Shown: positions 19,032 through 29,174, numbered from the stretch's first letter. The stretch is 43,832 nucleotides of DNA from Candidatus Nomurabacteria bacterium (GCA_026395965.1 JAPLXS010000006.1:74851-118682), one strand, 5' to 3'. Numbers and translations: made by a program. Notes: generated by a model from the sequence alone, not told the origin.

Positions 19032-19907
19032 TTATTCATTCTTGGAATCCAAAACTATTTCTTCCTCTTTTGTTAAATTAGAATCTGTATCAAAATTTAT
19101 ATGAACAACAGTAATTAAAATCAATATATTCAATAAAGAATTATTTAATGAACCAAAAAATGAACTAAATACACCAAAGATTAGTATAGTAGTACTGGCG
19201 TGAATTGCCACTTGGTAAGACTTCAAATAAGATAATTTTATTCCTTTTAATTTCAACAATACCCATACTGTTACTGCATAAAAGAAAAGTAACATGATAG
19301 TGCTTATAAAAATTACAATAAATAAAATTATATATACAAACGGAACCATGAATGCCATGATCCAAGGAAGTATTTTATTTATGTAAATTTCTTTCTCCAA
19401 AACTAAAGTCTTTGTAATTTCTATATTACCCATATTAGAAAGGGGTAAAATTTTCACTGCACCACGTTCTGCTTGTATCAATACCAATTCTGTATTTGTT
19501 AAAAGTGAAACAGCAGAATAGCTATGAAATTTATTGATATTAAAAGGTTCTTTTGTATTTATAGCAATCAGATTATTTATTTCTAATGCTTTTAAGTCAT
19601 TTGAATTGATCAAATTGTCTGGCATTTTAACTACATATGGTTCTGGTTTATTTACTGTTGCATGTCCGTCTTTTATAGACACAGCTAAGTCATCTGGATA
19701 ACCGGCAACAAATGAAGATACTCCCCTTTTTATAGTTTTAGATATTGCAGGGACAGAAAAAGAAAAAACAATAACCCCCAACAATGCCACCACTAAAGAT
19801 AGCTTTAATAAATATTTTAATGATTCTTTAAATGTTTCATTTAAAACAATATTTTTGTAATAATGTTTATCGTAAATACTGCTTTTAATTTGTTTAAATA
19901 TTTTCAT
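19032..19907 (-). CDS. Membrane protein, DUF1189-like
   Basis: FKQIKSSIYDKHYYKNIVLNETFKESLKYLLKLSL followed by an extracellular loop and C-terminal TM helices. Confidence 0.55.
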   Translation of the reverse strand: MKIFKQIKSSIYDKHYYKNIVLNETFKESLKYLLKLSLVVALLGVIVFSFSVPAISKTIKRGVSSFVAGYPDDLAVSIKDGHATVNKPEPYVVKMPDNLINSNDLKALEINNLIAINTKEPFNINKFHSYSAVSLLTNTELVLIQAERGAVKILPLSNMGNIEITKTLVLEKEIYINKILPWIMAFMVPFVYIILFIVIFISTIMLLFFYAVTVWVLLKLKGIKLSYLKSYQVAIHASTTILIFGVFSSFFGSLNNSLLNILILITVVHINFDTDSNLTKEEEIVLDSKNE

Positions 19908-19911
19908 AATT

Positions 19912-20820
19912 TTATATATTAATTATATAACTTTCTCTTAATCTTTTTATTCTATCTTCTACTGGTGGATGAGTAGAAAATAGGTTACCAATCTTTTTAC
20001 TAAAAGCCCCAGAACCAGTTGGGTTTGCGATATAAAGATGGGCAATAGCTGTAGATTGTCTTTTCATAGGTACACCGTACTGACTAATCTTTTCAAGTGC
20101 TGATGCTAAGCCTTCAGGATAGCGAGTCAAAAGTGAACCTGATGCATCTGCTAAGTACTCACGCTTGCGAGAGATAGCAAGCTGAATAAGAGTTGCTATG
20201 ATGGGAGCTAGTATCGATAGGACTATACCCACAATCATAAAAATACCATTTCCACCTTCTCTGTCATCACTGCGATTACCGCCAAAAAGCGTCATGCGTA
20301 TTATCATATCTGAGACTATAGCAACAAAACCTACTAACACTACGGCTGCAGTAGATACCAACATGTCACGATTCCCTATATGACTCATTTCGTGCGCTAT
20401 AACCCCTTCTAGCTCGGTTTTATTCATAATAGAAAGTAATCCTGTAGTAACTGCAACTACGGAATGCTCTTTGTCGCGTCCCGTTGCAAAAGCGTTTGGA
20501 GACGGATCTTCAATAACAAAAATCTTTGGCATTGGTAGACCTGCTGTGATTGCTAGGTTTTCTACAATATTATAAAAATCAAAATATTGTTCACGTGTTG
20601 CTATGTGTGCACCAGCCATAGTCAGTGCTATCTTGTCAGAATACCAATACCCTACTATATTCATAATCACACTAAAGAAAACAAAGAAATATAGAATAGT
20701 TGGATTGCCATACATTCTAGAAAAAACAAAACCGAGTCCAATAACAACGATTAAAAAGACGCTCATTAGCATCCAAGTTTTTCGAACATTTTCTCCTTGA
20801 TGTGTATATAGTGTAGCCAT
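19912..20820 (-). CDS. htpX: Protease HtpX homolog (M48 metalloprotease)
   Basis: GVIAHEMSHIGNRDMLVST zinc motif, REYLADASGSLLTRYPEGLASALEKI, FSTHPPVEDRIKRL. Confidence 0.95.
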   Translation of the reverse strand: MATLYTHQGENVRKTWMLMSVFLIVVIGLGFVFSRMYGNPTILYFFVFFSVIMNIVGYWYSDKIALTMAGAHIATREQYFDFYNIVENLAITAGLPMPKIFVIEDPSPNAFATGRDKEHSVVAVTTGLLSIMNKTELEGVIAHEMSHIGNRDMLVSTAAVVLVGFVAIVSDMIIRMTLFGGNRSDDREGGNGIFMIVGIVLSILAPIIATLIQLAISRKREYLADASGSLLTRYPEGLASALEKISQYGVPMKRQSTAIAHLYIANPTGSGAFSKKIGNLFSTHPPVEDRIKRLRESYIINI

Positions 20821-20853
20821 GTAAATTAGTTGCTAGCTTCTAGGAGCTAGGTG

Positions 20854-21321
20854 CTATTTGATAATTATTGGTATTAAAATACTTTTATTAACTCCCTCTG
20901 TTGGTGCACCTGGATTATCATTATGAATTTCTATGAATGCATTTCCTTTTGGTAAATTTGTAAAATCGATGATTGTTTCAAAACCGACAGGATCCATAGT
21001 CATCCAATCTGTTTTTGCACTACCATTTCCTTTTTTAATAACTTTTTTATTTGAATCCAAGATATTTACTAAAATATTGCCTTCAAAAAAATAACCTCCT
21101 GATACAGAACCAACTGCAGTTAATGCTCCCGAAACACTACTTCCTGAATCTATGGAAAAAGAAACTAAATCTTTATAATCGCCCAATATCTTTGTATCAA
21201 ATACAATATTATTACTGATTACATCATTTGCATTTTTATTTAAATAATTCCACCCCCAAAAAGACACCGCTATAAGTGCTACAAACATTAATACTATTTT
21301 CAATACTATATGGTCTTTCAT
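20854..21321 (-). CDS. Exported protein with Gmad2-like immunoglobulin-like domain
   Basis: N-terminal TM/signal; VSGALTAVGSVSGGYFFEGNILVNILDSNKKVIKKGNGSAKTDWM... pattern. Confidence 0.7.
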   Translation of the reverse strand: MKDHIVLKIVLMFVALIAVSFWGWNYLNKNANDVISNNIVFDTKILGDYKDLVSFSIDSGSSVSGALTAVGSVSGGYFFEGNILVNILDSNKKVIKKGNGSAKTDWMTMDPVGFETIIDFTNLPKGNAFIEIHNDNPGAPTEGVNKSILIPIIIK

Positions 21322-21401
21322 AATTAAAATTACATCTTTAAATAAACATGAAAATAAATATATTTCATATGGTTATTTTTTCAAATAAAACAACTGTATT
21401 T

Positions 21402-21959
21402 TTAGAATTTAACTTCTATATTATTCTTTTCTATACTATCAGCTTCGAGTTCGAAGAATTCCATTTTTGTAAATTTAAATATCCCAGCAATAATATTTCC
21501 TGGAAACATTTGTACTCCAGTATTGAAATCACGAACATTACCATTGTAAAATCTACGTGATGCCATAATTTTATTTTCAGTATCTGAAAGCTCTCCTTGA
21601 AGTTGGATAAAATTTGTATTTGCTTTCAATTCTGGATAAGCCTCTGATATAGCAAACAATGATTTTAATGTACCAGAAAGCATATTTTCAGCTTCACCTT
21701 TTTGTGCTGGTGTTCCGGCTTGCATTGCATTTGAACGAGCTTCTGTAATTTTTTCAAATGTTTCTGATTCATGAGCTGCATAACCTTTTACAGTATTTAC
21801 TAGGTTGGGAATCAAATCATAACGACGCTTTAGCTGAACATCTATGTCTGCCCATGCTTCTTCTGCACGAGTACGAAGAGTAATAAACCCATTGTATTTA
21901 ACAACGAAAAACAAAACAAGTGCGACTGCTATAGCTATGGCGATATATAAAGTTGACAT
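21402..21959 (-). CDS. lemA: LemA family protein
   Basis: EEAWADIDVQLKRRYDLIPNLVNTVKGYAAHE, FNTGVQMFPGNIIAGIFKFTKMEFFE. Confidence 0.95.
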   Translation of the reverse strand: MSTLYIAIAIAVALVLFFVVKYNGFITLRTRAEEAWADIDVQLKRRYDLIPNLVNTVKGYAAHESETFEKITEARSNAMQAGTPAQKGEAENMLSGTLKSLFAISEAYPELKANTNFIQLQGELSDTENKIMASRRFYNGNVRDFNTGVQMFPGNIIAGIFKFTKMEFFELEADSIEKNNIEVKF

Positions 21960-22014
21960 ATTTATTTTAAAATTAATTCTAATAACGACTTTCGAGACTT
22001 ACTAATTATAGCAT

Positions 22015-22047
22015 AAATGCCCCGCAAGCGAAGCTTGCGGGGCATTT
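22015..22047 (-). terminator. Terminator-like hairpin between secF and lemA
   Basis: AAATGCCCCGCAAGC-gaa-GCTTGCGGGGCATTT. Confidence 0.8.
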
Positions 22048-22068
22048 ATTACATCTTAAATCTTAAAA

Positions 22069-22947
22069 CTATTTTTTCTGCATATCCTTAACTATTACCA
22101 ATAGCGGACTTGCTAGGAAAATAGATGAGTAAGTTCCAAAGAACATTCCAGCTGTAAGCATCATAGCAAATACCTTTGTACTTTCTGGACCAAAAAATAC
22201 AAGTGCAAGAAGTGCGATAATAACAGTTGATGAAGTAGCAATAGATCTTGTGTAAACTTGTTCCAAACTCTTACCAACAGTCTCCTCAAATGTTTTATAG
22301 TGACCAACGCGGATATTTTCACGTATACGATCAAACACAACAATAGTATCTGAAACAGAAAGACCCAAAACTGTAAGTATAGCAACTACAAATAGTGTAT
22401 CTATCTCTGTCCCATATATACTACTTAGTACTGCAAATGCTCCAACAGGAATCAATATATCATGTACTAAAGTAACAATAGCAATAAATCCATACTTCCA
22501 AGATGAAACTGGTTTTGATACTTTTCTAAATGAAAATGAAATCCAGAAAATTATTCCTAGTGCAACCAATATAAATGAGATTATAGACTTACGAACAAGT
22601 TCAGCTCCAACAGAAGGGCCAACAGAAGTAAAACTCTTTTCTGTAACATCACTACCTAGAGCTGTGATGATAGATGCGCGTTCTGTTTCATTGATTTGCT
22701 TTGTCTTAATACTATAGCCCATTGTACCCATAGGTTGTATAACCATTTCACCAAGAGCTAAAGGTTTAATACTTTCAGAAACTAATGTTTGTTCTGGACG
22801 AGATGTTTTGTATTCTACTTCAGTTAGAGAACCTCCCTTGAAATCGATTCCCAATTTTAATCCTGAAAATATAACTGCTGATACTGATAACACAATAAGA
22901 ACAGCTGAAATGATAACGAATATTTTTTTATTTTTAATTATAAACAT
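22069..22947 (-). CDS. secF: Protein translocase subunit SecF
   Basis: LGIDFKGGSLTEVEYK, VGPSVGAELVRKSIIS, GLSVSDTIVVFDRIREN; start MFIIKNKK at 22947, adjacent to the secD stop. Confidence 0.95.
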   Translation of the reverse strand: MFIIKNKKIFVIISAVLIVLSVSAVIFSGLKLGIDFKGGSLTEVEYKTSRPEQTLVSESIKPLALGEMVIQPMGTMGYSIKTKQINETERASIITALGSDVTEKSFTSVGPSVGAELVRKSIISFILVALGIIFWISFSFRKVSKPVSSWKYGFIAIVTLVHDILIPVGAFAVLSSIYGTEIDTLFVVAILTVLGLSVSDTIVVFDRIRENIRVGHYKTFEETVGKSLEQVYTRSIATSSTVIIALLALVFFGPESTKVFAMMLTAGMFFGTYSSIFLASPLLVIVKDMQKK

Positions 22948-22948
22948 A

Positions 22949-24349
22949 TTATTTTGAAACTGCGTGTGCAGTTTTGATAGTAGCATTACTAAATCCCGAC
23001 CCAAACAGAAAACCAGTTAATTTATTTTTCTTTTTAATGTTTAAAGAATAAAGGAAAATTCTTGTTATAGATATAGCTGATATCATAGAGATAACAACAC
23101 CTACAAGGAATACAAGAGCAAATCCTTTAATAAGAGAAGTTCCAAACCAAAATAAAATAATAGCAGTAATCATACTAGAAATATTTGAATCTCTTACTGA
23201 TAGCCATGCTCTTTTAAATCCATGATGAATGGAGTCTAGGATACTATCACCATTACGAAGCTCTTCTTTTATTCTCTCAAATATAAGTACGTTTGCATCT
23301 ACTGCAATTCCTATCGAAATAATAAATCCAGCAATACCAGCAGCAGTTAGAGTAACTGGAACTAGTTTAAATATTGCAAGCATTATTACTACATACATTG
23401 AAAGTGCTAGCACTGCTATCATACCTGGAAGTCTGTACCAGATTATAAGAAATAGTGCTATTGCCATAAATCCTATAAGTGCTGCTTTAACTCCGGCAGC
23501 TGTTGCCTGTGTACCAAGAGATGGGCCTATTGTCTGTGTAGAGATAAGACTTATTGGAACAGGAAGAGCTCCTGAATTTAGACGTCCAACCAAAAGTTTT
23601 GCTTCAGTAGGAGTAAAACTACCTGATATTTGAGCCTTACCTCCAGTGATTGCTTCGTTTACTGTTGGTATTGATATAGCTTGCCCATCGAGATAGATAG
23701 CTACTGACTTACCAATATTTTCTCTTGTTATCTTTTCAAAAAGCAATGAACCTTCTGCGTCAAACTGTAAAGATACTTTAGGCTCGCCTGTATTTTGATC
23801 AAATTCAAGAATTGCTTTATCTAAATATCTTCCAGTTAGATTGGTAGCAATATATTGTGAATTAGCATCAAGCTTAACTACACCATCAGCTCCAATCGTA
23901 GCATTTTGAGCTTTTTCTTTGTTTGGATTTTCTGTTCTAAAATCTAAAGATGGTGTCTGACCAATCATTTCTATTGCTTTACTTACTTCTGTAACACCAG
24001 GAAGATCTACTATCAAACGTTGTTCTCCAGCATTTGAAAAACCACCGTCTTGCACCTGAACTATAGGTTCTGATACACCAAAAACGTTTACACGTCTTTC
24101 TATGACATCACGAAGAGCATCCATAGAATTTTTCAAATCTGTGGGATCTATTTTTGAAACATCTGCTTTGTAAACCAAGTGTGTACCACCTGAAAGATCT
24201 AATCCCAATTTAAAGGGATATTTTGCGAAACCAGTAGCTTTAACTCCAGGAGCTAAATTTCTATGACTGATTTCAGATTTATAAACGAAAAAACCGAGAC
24301 CGATTCCTAATAAGAGTATTAATACTGCTGTAATTCTTGTTTTTGCCAT
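22949..24349 (-). CDS. secD: Protein translocase subunit SecD
   Basis: FKLGLDLSGGTHLVYKADV, RRVNVFGVSEPIVQ, ISIGIAVDANVLIFERIKEELRNG. Confidence 0.96.
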   Translation of the reverse strand: MAKTRITAVLILLLGIGLGFFVYKSEISHRNLAPGVKATGFAKYPFKLGLDLSGGTHLVYKADVSKIDPTDLKNSMDALRDVIERRVNVFGVSEPIVQVQDGGFSNAGEQRLIVDLPGVTEVSKAIEMIGQTPSLDFRTENPNKEKAQNATIGADGVVKLDANSQYIATNLTGRYLDKAILEFDQNTGEPKVSLQFDAEGSLLFEKITRENIGKSVAIYLDGQAISIPTVNEAITGGKAQISGSFTPTEAKLLVGRLNSGALPVPISLISTQTIGPSLGTQATAAGVKAALIGFMAIALFLIIWYRLPGMIAVLALSMYVVIMLAIFKLVPVTLTAAGIAGFIISIGIAVDANVLIFERIKEELRNGDSILDSIHHGFKRAWLSVRDSNISSMITAIILFWFGTSLIKGFALVFLVGVVISMISAISITRIFLYSLNIKKKNKLTGFLFGSGFSNATIKTAHAVSK

Positions 24350-24462
24350 CCCGTTAGAAGCAGGTCACGATCATTGTATCAATAACCGAATCTGCATAGT
24401 TAATTTAATTGATAATTTTCACAATCCCTATTACAAACCACGTGATCGTGGCTTCTAACGGG
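24350..24462 (-). promoter_or_regulatory. Long interrupted inverted repeat in the secD leader
   Basis: CCCGTTAGAAGC (24350-24361) and CACGATCA (24366-24373) pair with TGATCGTG (24443-24450) and GCTTCTAACGGG (24451-24462); it directly abuts the secD ATG. Confidence 0.65.
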
Positions 24463-24533
24463 ACCAAGTCATAATAGGACCATTTTATAGCGTTTTAGTT
24501 AAAAAAGCAAGTATACAAAATATAAAATATTAG

Positions 24534-25322
24534 CTATAAAATATGAAAAAATAAGGCTAAAATCAATAGAATACCTAAAACTATACGGTACCATCCAAAT
24601 ACCATAAAAGTATGTTTTTTAACATATTCAATTAACCATTTTATAACTACAAATGCGGTAGCAAAAGAAACAATAAAGCCCATTGCAATAGAACTCCACT
24701 CTGATGAGGAAAAAGAAAATCCTGACTTATACATATCATAAACTGTTGCTGCAAGCATTGTTGGTACTGCAAGCAAAAAAGAGAACTCTGTAATCAATTT
24801 TCTATTTAAACCAATAGCTCGTCCTGATATAATAACAGCACCAGAACGTGACACTCCAGGAATAACAGCAAGTGCCTGCGCAATACCAAGAGTCAATAAT
24901 TGTCTTGTGTTTAAACTTTCCAAATTAGTTTCATCTTCTTTTTCATTTTGCTTAATTTGATGTCTCTCAAAAAGAATTATTATAATTCCCCCTGCAAGTA
25001 TTGCAATAGCTTCTACCCAAATATTTCCCAATAAGAAAACTTTTATAAGTTTATATAATATAAAACCAATTATTCCAGTAGGGATAAAAGCTATAATTAT
25101 ATTTTTTACATTTTTCCAAGATGAAAAAACTTTTCTAAAATAAATAATTGCTACTGCTAAAATTGCCCCAAGTTGAATTATAATTTCAAAACTCTTAATA
25201 AATTCTGACGAAGGAATTGATAAAATAGTACGAACTATATCCATATGAGCCGTCGATGAAATTGGAAGAAATTCAGTAACACCTTCAACTATACCTAAAA
25301 TGATTGAGTGAATTAATATCAT
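24534..25322 (-). CDS. uppP: Undecaprenyl-diphosphatase UppP/BacA
   Basis: GIVEGVTEFLPISSTAHMDIV, IPGVSRSGAVIISGRAIGLNR. Confidence 0.95.
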   Translation of the reverse strand: MILIHSIILGIVEGVTEFLPISSTAHMDIVRTILSIPSSEFIKSFEIIIQLGAILAVAIIYFRKVFSSWKNVKNIIIAFIPTGIIGFILYKLIKVFLLGNIWVEAIAILAGGIIIILFERHQIKQNEKEDETNLESLNTRQLLTLGIAQALAVIPGVSRSGAVIISGRAIGLNRKLITEFSFLLAVPTMLAATVYDMYKSGFSFSSSEWSSIAMGFIVSFATAFVVIKWLIEYVKKHTFMVFGWYRIVLGILLILALFFHIL

Positions 25323-25804
25323 ACGTTTTTAAATAATCTAATAAAAATAAGTCCAATAAACCACCCTAAAACCCAGCCAACACAGACATCAAATGGATAA
25401 TGCACTCCGAGCACTACTCTAGAAAAACCAACCAATAAAGATGCTACAATAAGAAAAGTGCCTAGCTTTTTATTTATAGAATAAATAACAACAGCTATAA
25501 CCATAGTAAGTGCAGCATGTTGTGACGGAAAAGAATATCCATGTTCTATGATTATAGGATTTGCAACTACGGGTCTCGCGATAGCTGTAATACTCTTTAT
25601 AAATTGTGATACAAACCAAGTAGTAAGAGTCGATAAAAATAAAATAGAAAAATAATACATTTTTCTATTTTGATAACAATGACCCCAAATAATTAAAATT
25701 ACTGGTAGTAAGTAAATAAAAAAATAAGATAAAAAAATACTAATATAATTCACAAAATTATATTGGGACAAACCATTAATTAGATTAAATAAATAAATGT
25801 TCAT
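25319..25804 (-). CDS. PAP2 superfamily phosphatase
   Basis: IKSITAIARPVV, YSFPSQHAALTM, SRVVLGVHYPFDVCVGWVLG. Confidence 0.9.
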   Translation of the reverse strand: MNIYLFNLINGLSQYNFVNYISIFLSYFFIYLLPVILIIWGHCYQNRKMYYFSILFLSTLTTWFVSQFIKSITAIARPVVANPIIIEHGYSFPSQHAALTMVIAVVIYSINKKLGTFLIVASLLVGFSRVVLGVHYPFDVCVGWVLGWFIGLIFIRLFKNV

Positions 25805-26640
25805 TAGATTTTCTGTTTTGCCACTTTTAATACATTTTTAAGTAACATAGCAACAGTAACTGGGCCTACTCCTCCTGGTGTAGGAGATACAAAAGACGCA
25901 ATACCTGCGACACTCTCTAGGTCGACATCTCCTACTACTGCTCCATTGTCTTCGGAAGTACCAGCATCTATTAGAACAGCTCCTTTTTTTATCATACTAC
26001 CTTTTATATATTTTGCTTTTCCAATAGCAGAAATTATAATATCAGCATCTTTTATTAATTCTTCTGTATTTGTGGTTTTGATATCTGCAGTTGAAACATC
26101 TAGATATTTTGATTTTAATAAATGAGATACTGGTAATCCAACTAAACTTCCCTGCCCTAAAACTAATATTTTCTTTTCATTTAAATCAATATTTAAACTA
26201 TCTAAAATACGCACACAAGCAAGAGCAGTTGGATAACCCACGTCGCTATCATTATGATAAAAATTTTCGCTATTTACCGTACTCAAACAATCAACATCAA
26301 GCTGTGGTGATATAGCATCAAGAACCATTTGTTTATCAATATGATGAGGTAGTGGCAACTGTATTATGATGCCACACATAGATGGCACTCTATTTAGATT
26401 TTCAATTTCGTCAATTAAATCTTGAGTTGAAACAGAATCTTTAAACTCAACAGTTCGGAATTTAATTTCAACCAAAGAAGCACTTTTTGATTTAATCCTT
26501 ACATAGGAAGATGAAACTGGGTCACCCCCAACCAATATGTCACAAAAAATAGGAGTAAAAGGCAAAGACAAAACATCTTCTTTAATTTCACCTAAAATTT
26601 CATCTTTAATTTTACGGCCATCTATTGTTTTAGTTTCCAT
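25804..26640 (-). CDS. folD: Bifunctional methylenetetrahydrofolate dehydrogenase/cyclohydrolase
   Basis: VGGDPVSSSYVRIKSKSA, CGIIIQLPLPHHID, VLGQGSLVGLPVSHLL, SPTPGGVGPVTVAMLLKN. Confidence 0.95.
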   Translation of the reverse strand: METKTIDGRKIKDEILGEIKEDVLSLPFTPIFCDILVGGDPVSSSYVRIKSKSASLVEIKFRTVEFKDSVSTQDLIDEIENLNRVPSMCGIIIQLPLPHHIDKQMVLDAISPQLDVDCLSTVNSENFYHNDSDVGYPTALACVRILDSLNIDLNEKKILVLGQGSLVGLPVSHLLKSKYLDVSTADIKTTNTEELIKDADIIISAIGKAKYIKGSMIKKGAVLIDAGTSEDNGAVVGDVDLESVAGIASFVSPTPGGVGPVTVAMLLKNVLKVAKQKI

Positions 26641-26641
26641 T

Positions 26642-26683
26642 TCTTAATTCTTAATTCTTAATTCTTAATTCTTAATTCTTAAT
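26642..26683. repeat. Heptanucleotide tandem repeat (TCTTAAT)6
   Basis: Six uninterrupted copies directly upstream of the folD start codon (AAGAATT on the folD strand). Confidence 0.95.
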
Positions 26684-26691
26684 TCTTTTAA

Positions 26692-27831
26692 TTATATTCC
26701 TAAAAATTCATGATGCATATCATCTCTATGTGCAACTCTTCCATAACGATTCATGCCCATCAATATACCAAGAGCAACAAATTCTGTCAGCAGATGAGAA
26801 CCTCCATAGCTCATAAAAGGCAATGTGATACCCGTAACAGGCATTATACCCATATTCATGCCTATATTTATTATAAAGTGGGTCATAAAATATATTGCTA
26901 ATCCTAGCCCGTAAAGTATTTCAAAATTTGTAGTACCAAGTAAGGCAATATGTAATATTCTCCAAACAATAAGTCCAAGTAAAACAAAAAGAATCATAAC
27001 TCCTACAAAACCCCACTCTTCTGAAAAAGCAGCAAAAATAAAATCAGTCTGATACTCAGGTAAAAAATTTAACCTTGATTGAGTTCCAAACCCTACCCCT
27101 TTGCCAAATATTTGACCACTACCCACTGCTATAGTTGATTGATAAACATTGTATCCAGTACCGTGAATATTTGAAAGAGGTTGAATGAAGTTTATAACGC
27201 GCTCCTTTTGATATTGTTTAAAAGCAAAACCCCAAAGAAAAATAAATGAAACAAGCATAACGCTCATAACAACAAGTAGATGACGTTTTGAAATACCAGA
27301 AACAAGTGTCATCCCAAACCAAATAAAAAATATAATAATAGCAGATCCAAAATCGGGCTGTAAAAAAACAAGAAGAAAAGGAATAAAAGCATATAAGCCA
27401 GAGATAAAAATATGTTTAAAATTCCCTATTTCTATATGTCTCCTAGAAAAATACTTAGAGAGCATGAGGATAACTACAAGCTTCATCATATCTGATGGTT
27501 GAAAAGAAAAACCTCCAATAGAGAACCAACTTTGAGCACCTTTAGATATATGACCAAAAACAAATAACATCATCAATAAACCTGAAAAAATAGCAAAAAG
27601 TGAAACTAAAATATCAGTTCTTTTTAAAAATCTAAAATCAATGAAAGAAAATAAAAAAAGGAAACCAAAAGAAATAGCAATCCAAATCAGCTGATGGCTA
27701 AAAAATGAAGTATCTTCAGTAAAAGATTTCATAGTTATTAGACCAGCTCCAAGTACTGGTATCATAAACGAAACCAGTAGCCAATCTATTCCACTAGAAA
27801 TTTTACCTGACCTTTTTTTAGAAGATATCAT
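26692..27831 (-). CDS. rodA: RodA/FtsW family (SEDS) cell-wall polymerase
   Basis: FSFQPSDMMKLVVILMLSKYF, LQPDFGSAIIIFFIW, AVGSGQIFGKGVGFGTQSRLNFLPEYQTDFIFAAFSEEWGF, GITLPFMSYGGSHLL. Confidence 0.93.
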   Translation of the reverse strand: MISSKKRSGKISSGIDWLLVSFMIPVLGAGLITMKSFTEDTSFFSHQLIWIAISFGFLFLFSFIDFRFLKRTDILVSLFAIFSGLLMMLFVFGHISKGAQSWFSIGGFSFQPSDMMKLVVILMLSKYFSRRHIEIGNFKHIFISGLYAFIPFLLVFLQPDFGSAIIIFFIWFGMTLVSGISKRHLLVVMSVMLVSFIFLWGFAFKQYQKERVINFIQPLSNIHGTGYNVYQSTIAVGSGQIFGKGVGFGTQSRLNFLPEYQTDFIFAAFSEEWGFVGVMILFVLLGLIVWRILHIALLGTTNFEILYGLGLAIYFMTHFIINIGMNMGIMPVTGITLPFMSYGGSHLLTEFVALGILMGMNRYGRVAHRDDMHHEFLGI

Positions 27832-27853
27832 ATAATTTATAAATTAAAATTAT

Positions 27854-28630
27854 TTAAAAAGATACCAAAAAAGGATTAATCAAAACTATAATATCATTTG
27901 TAGATGGTTCAGACGAAAGAGCTTCTGGCCAAGTAAAAACAATAGGTGTACTAGTATTATTTAAAAGGCTATTTCTGTGAGTTTTAGATGCATTGATTGC
28001 ATTATGATTTACATCATATAAAATAGCTATCACATCAAATTCTGGAACATCATAAATAGAATTATTATTTACAACAGCAGACAAACTAGGTGTATTTTTA
28101 TTATTGTCGATAATAATATTATCAACATTTATTTTTAGTGTTTGTAGTGTTGGAAGTTTTTTTATCCAAGTAAGATTTGGTAAAAATTCAAAAGTAACTG
28201 TTTTTATCTCATTTTGTCCAGAATCAAAACGAGGTTCAAATACAGCAAATTGCTGATTTGGTGGTATAAATGTCGAACCTTCCCTACGGCCCAATAATTT
28301 ATTATTGGCATCATAAATCCTAAATTCATATGGAGCTTTTATTACTCCGGCAGTTTTATTTCTATTTTCAACAAAAGCTACTAGATTGTAAGTACTACCA
28401 ACTACATGAAATGATCTATTCCAAATAACAACAGGAGTAGATATTTCTTCCCTACACATAAGAAGACAAGACCCTCCACAGTCTATACCAGTTTCATCAC
28501 CATTTTTCTGAGAATCAAAACATGTTGGTTTTTTAAAAATAATAGGATAAATAAGAGCGAAAACAATTAGTCCTATAAAAATAACTAATCCAGAAAAATA
28601 TTGTAATTGTCTTTTTAATGCCCATGACAT
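27854..28630 (-). CDS. Membrane-anchored hypothetical protein with CFDSQKNGDETGIDCGGSC motif
   Basis: N-terminal TM helix, then Cys-rich NGDETGIDCGGSC motif and beta-rich ectodomain. Confidence 0.75.
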   Translation of the reverse strand: MSWALKRQLQYFSGLVIFIGLIVFALIYPIIFKKPTCFDSQKNGDETGIDCGGSCLLMCREEISTPVVIWNRSFHVVGSTYNLVAFVENRNKTAGVIKAPYEFRIYDANNKLLGRREGSTFIPPNQQFAVFEPRFDSGQNEIKTVTFEFLPNLTWIKKLPTLQTLKINVDNIIIDNNKNTPSLSAVVNNNSIYDVPEFDVIAILYDVNHNAINASKTHRNSLLNNTSTPIVFTWPEALSSEPSTNDIIVLINPFLVSF

Positions 28631-28696
28631 ATACGTATACTATACCAAAAATCTGCTTTAATATACAGAGCAATTTTAGGTATAGTATTTAATAAT

Positions 28697-28722
28697 AAAA
28701 AAACACCCAAATGGGTGTTTTT
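28697..28722 (-). terminator. Terminator after the 23S-5S locus
   Basis: AAAAACACCCAAATGGGTGTTTTT. Confidence 0.8.
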
Positions 28723-28740
28723 ATAGGAGTTAAATTCTTT

Positions 28741-28852
28741 GTTCTGGCAGTAACCTACTTTCCCCGTTTATAGAGTATCATCGGTGCAGATGGGCTTAAC
28801 TTCCGAGTTCGGAATGTTATCGGGTGTGACACCAATGCCAAACCACCAGAAC
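28741..28852 (-). rRNA. rrf: 5S rRNA
   Basis: GTTCTGGTGGTTTGGCATTGGTGTCACACCCGATAACATTCCGAACTCGGAAGTTAAGCCCATC...TTACTGCCAGAAC. Confidence 0.93.
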
Positions 28853-29174
28853 AAAAAATTCAACCATTTAGTTTTCAAATTTACATAAATTACCACCTTG
28901 GTAACTACAGATATAATACCTGAAAACTGAATGCTGTAAAACGCAACAATATGATTTCCAAATTTCCTAATAGGAATCGAACGATTAGTACACCTCGGCT
29001 AAACGCATTACTGCGCGTACACCTAGTGCCTATCAACCTAATCATCTCTTAGGTTTCTCAAACGATTCCTCATCTTGAAGTTGGCTTCCCTCTTAGATGC
29101 TTTCAGAGGTTATCCATTCCCGACATAGCTACTCGGCAGTCCAGCGGGCGCTAGAGCCGACACACCAGAGGTCA

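Noticed and set aside
20825-20852. CTAGCT-tctagg-AGCTAG hairpin between htpX and the Gmad2 gene as a regulatory element
   Set aside because: Short stem with no T tract and no second copy seen; too weak to call.
22161-22385. 74-aa minus ORF inside secF and 60-aa minus ORF 36748..36930
   Set aside because: Alternate-frame ORFs within clearly coding genes.
26642-26683. Heptamer array as a CRISPR
   Set aside because: 7-bp units with no spacers and no cas genes; simple tandem repeat.
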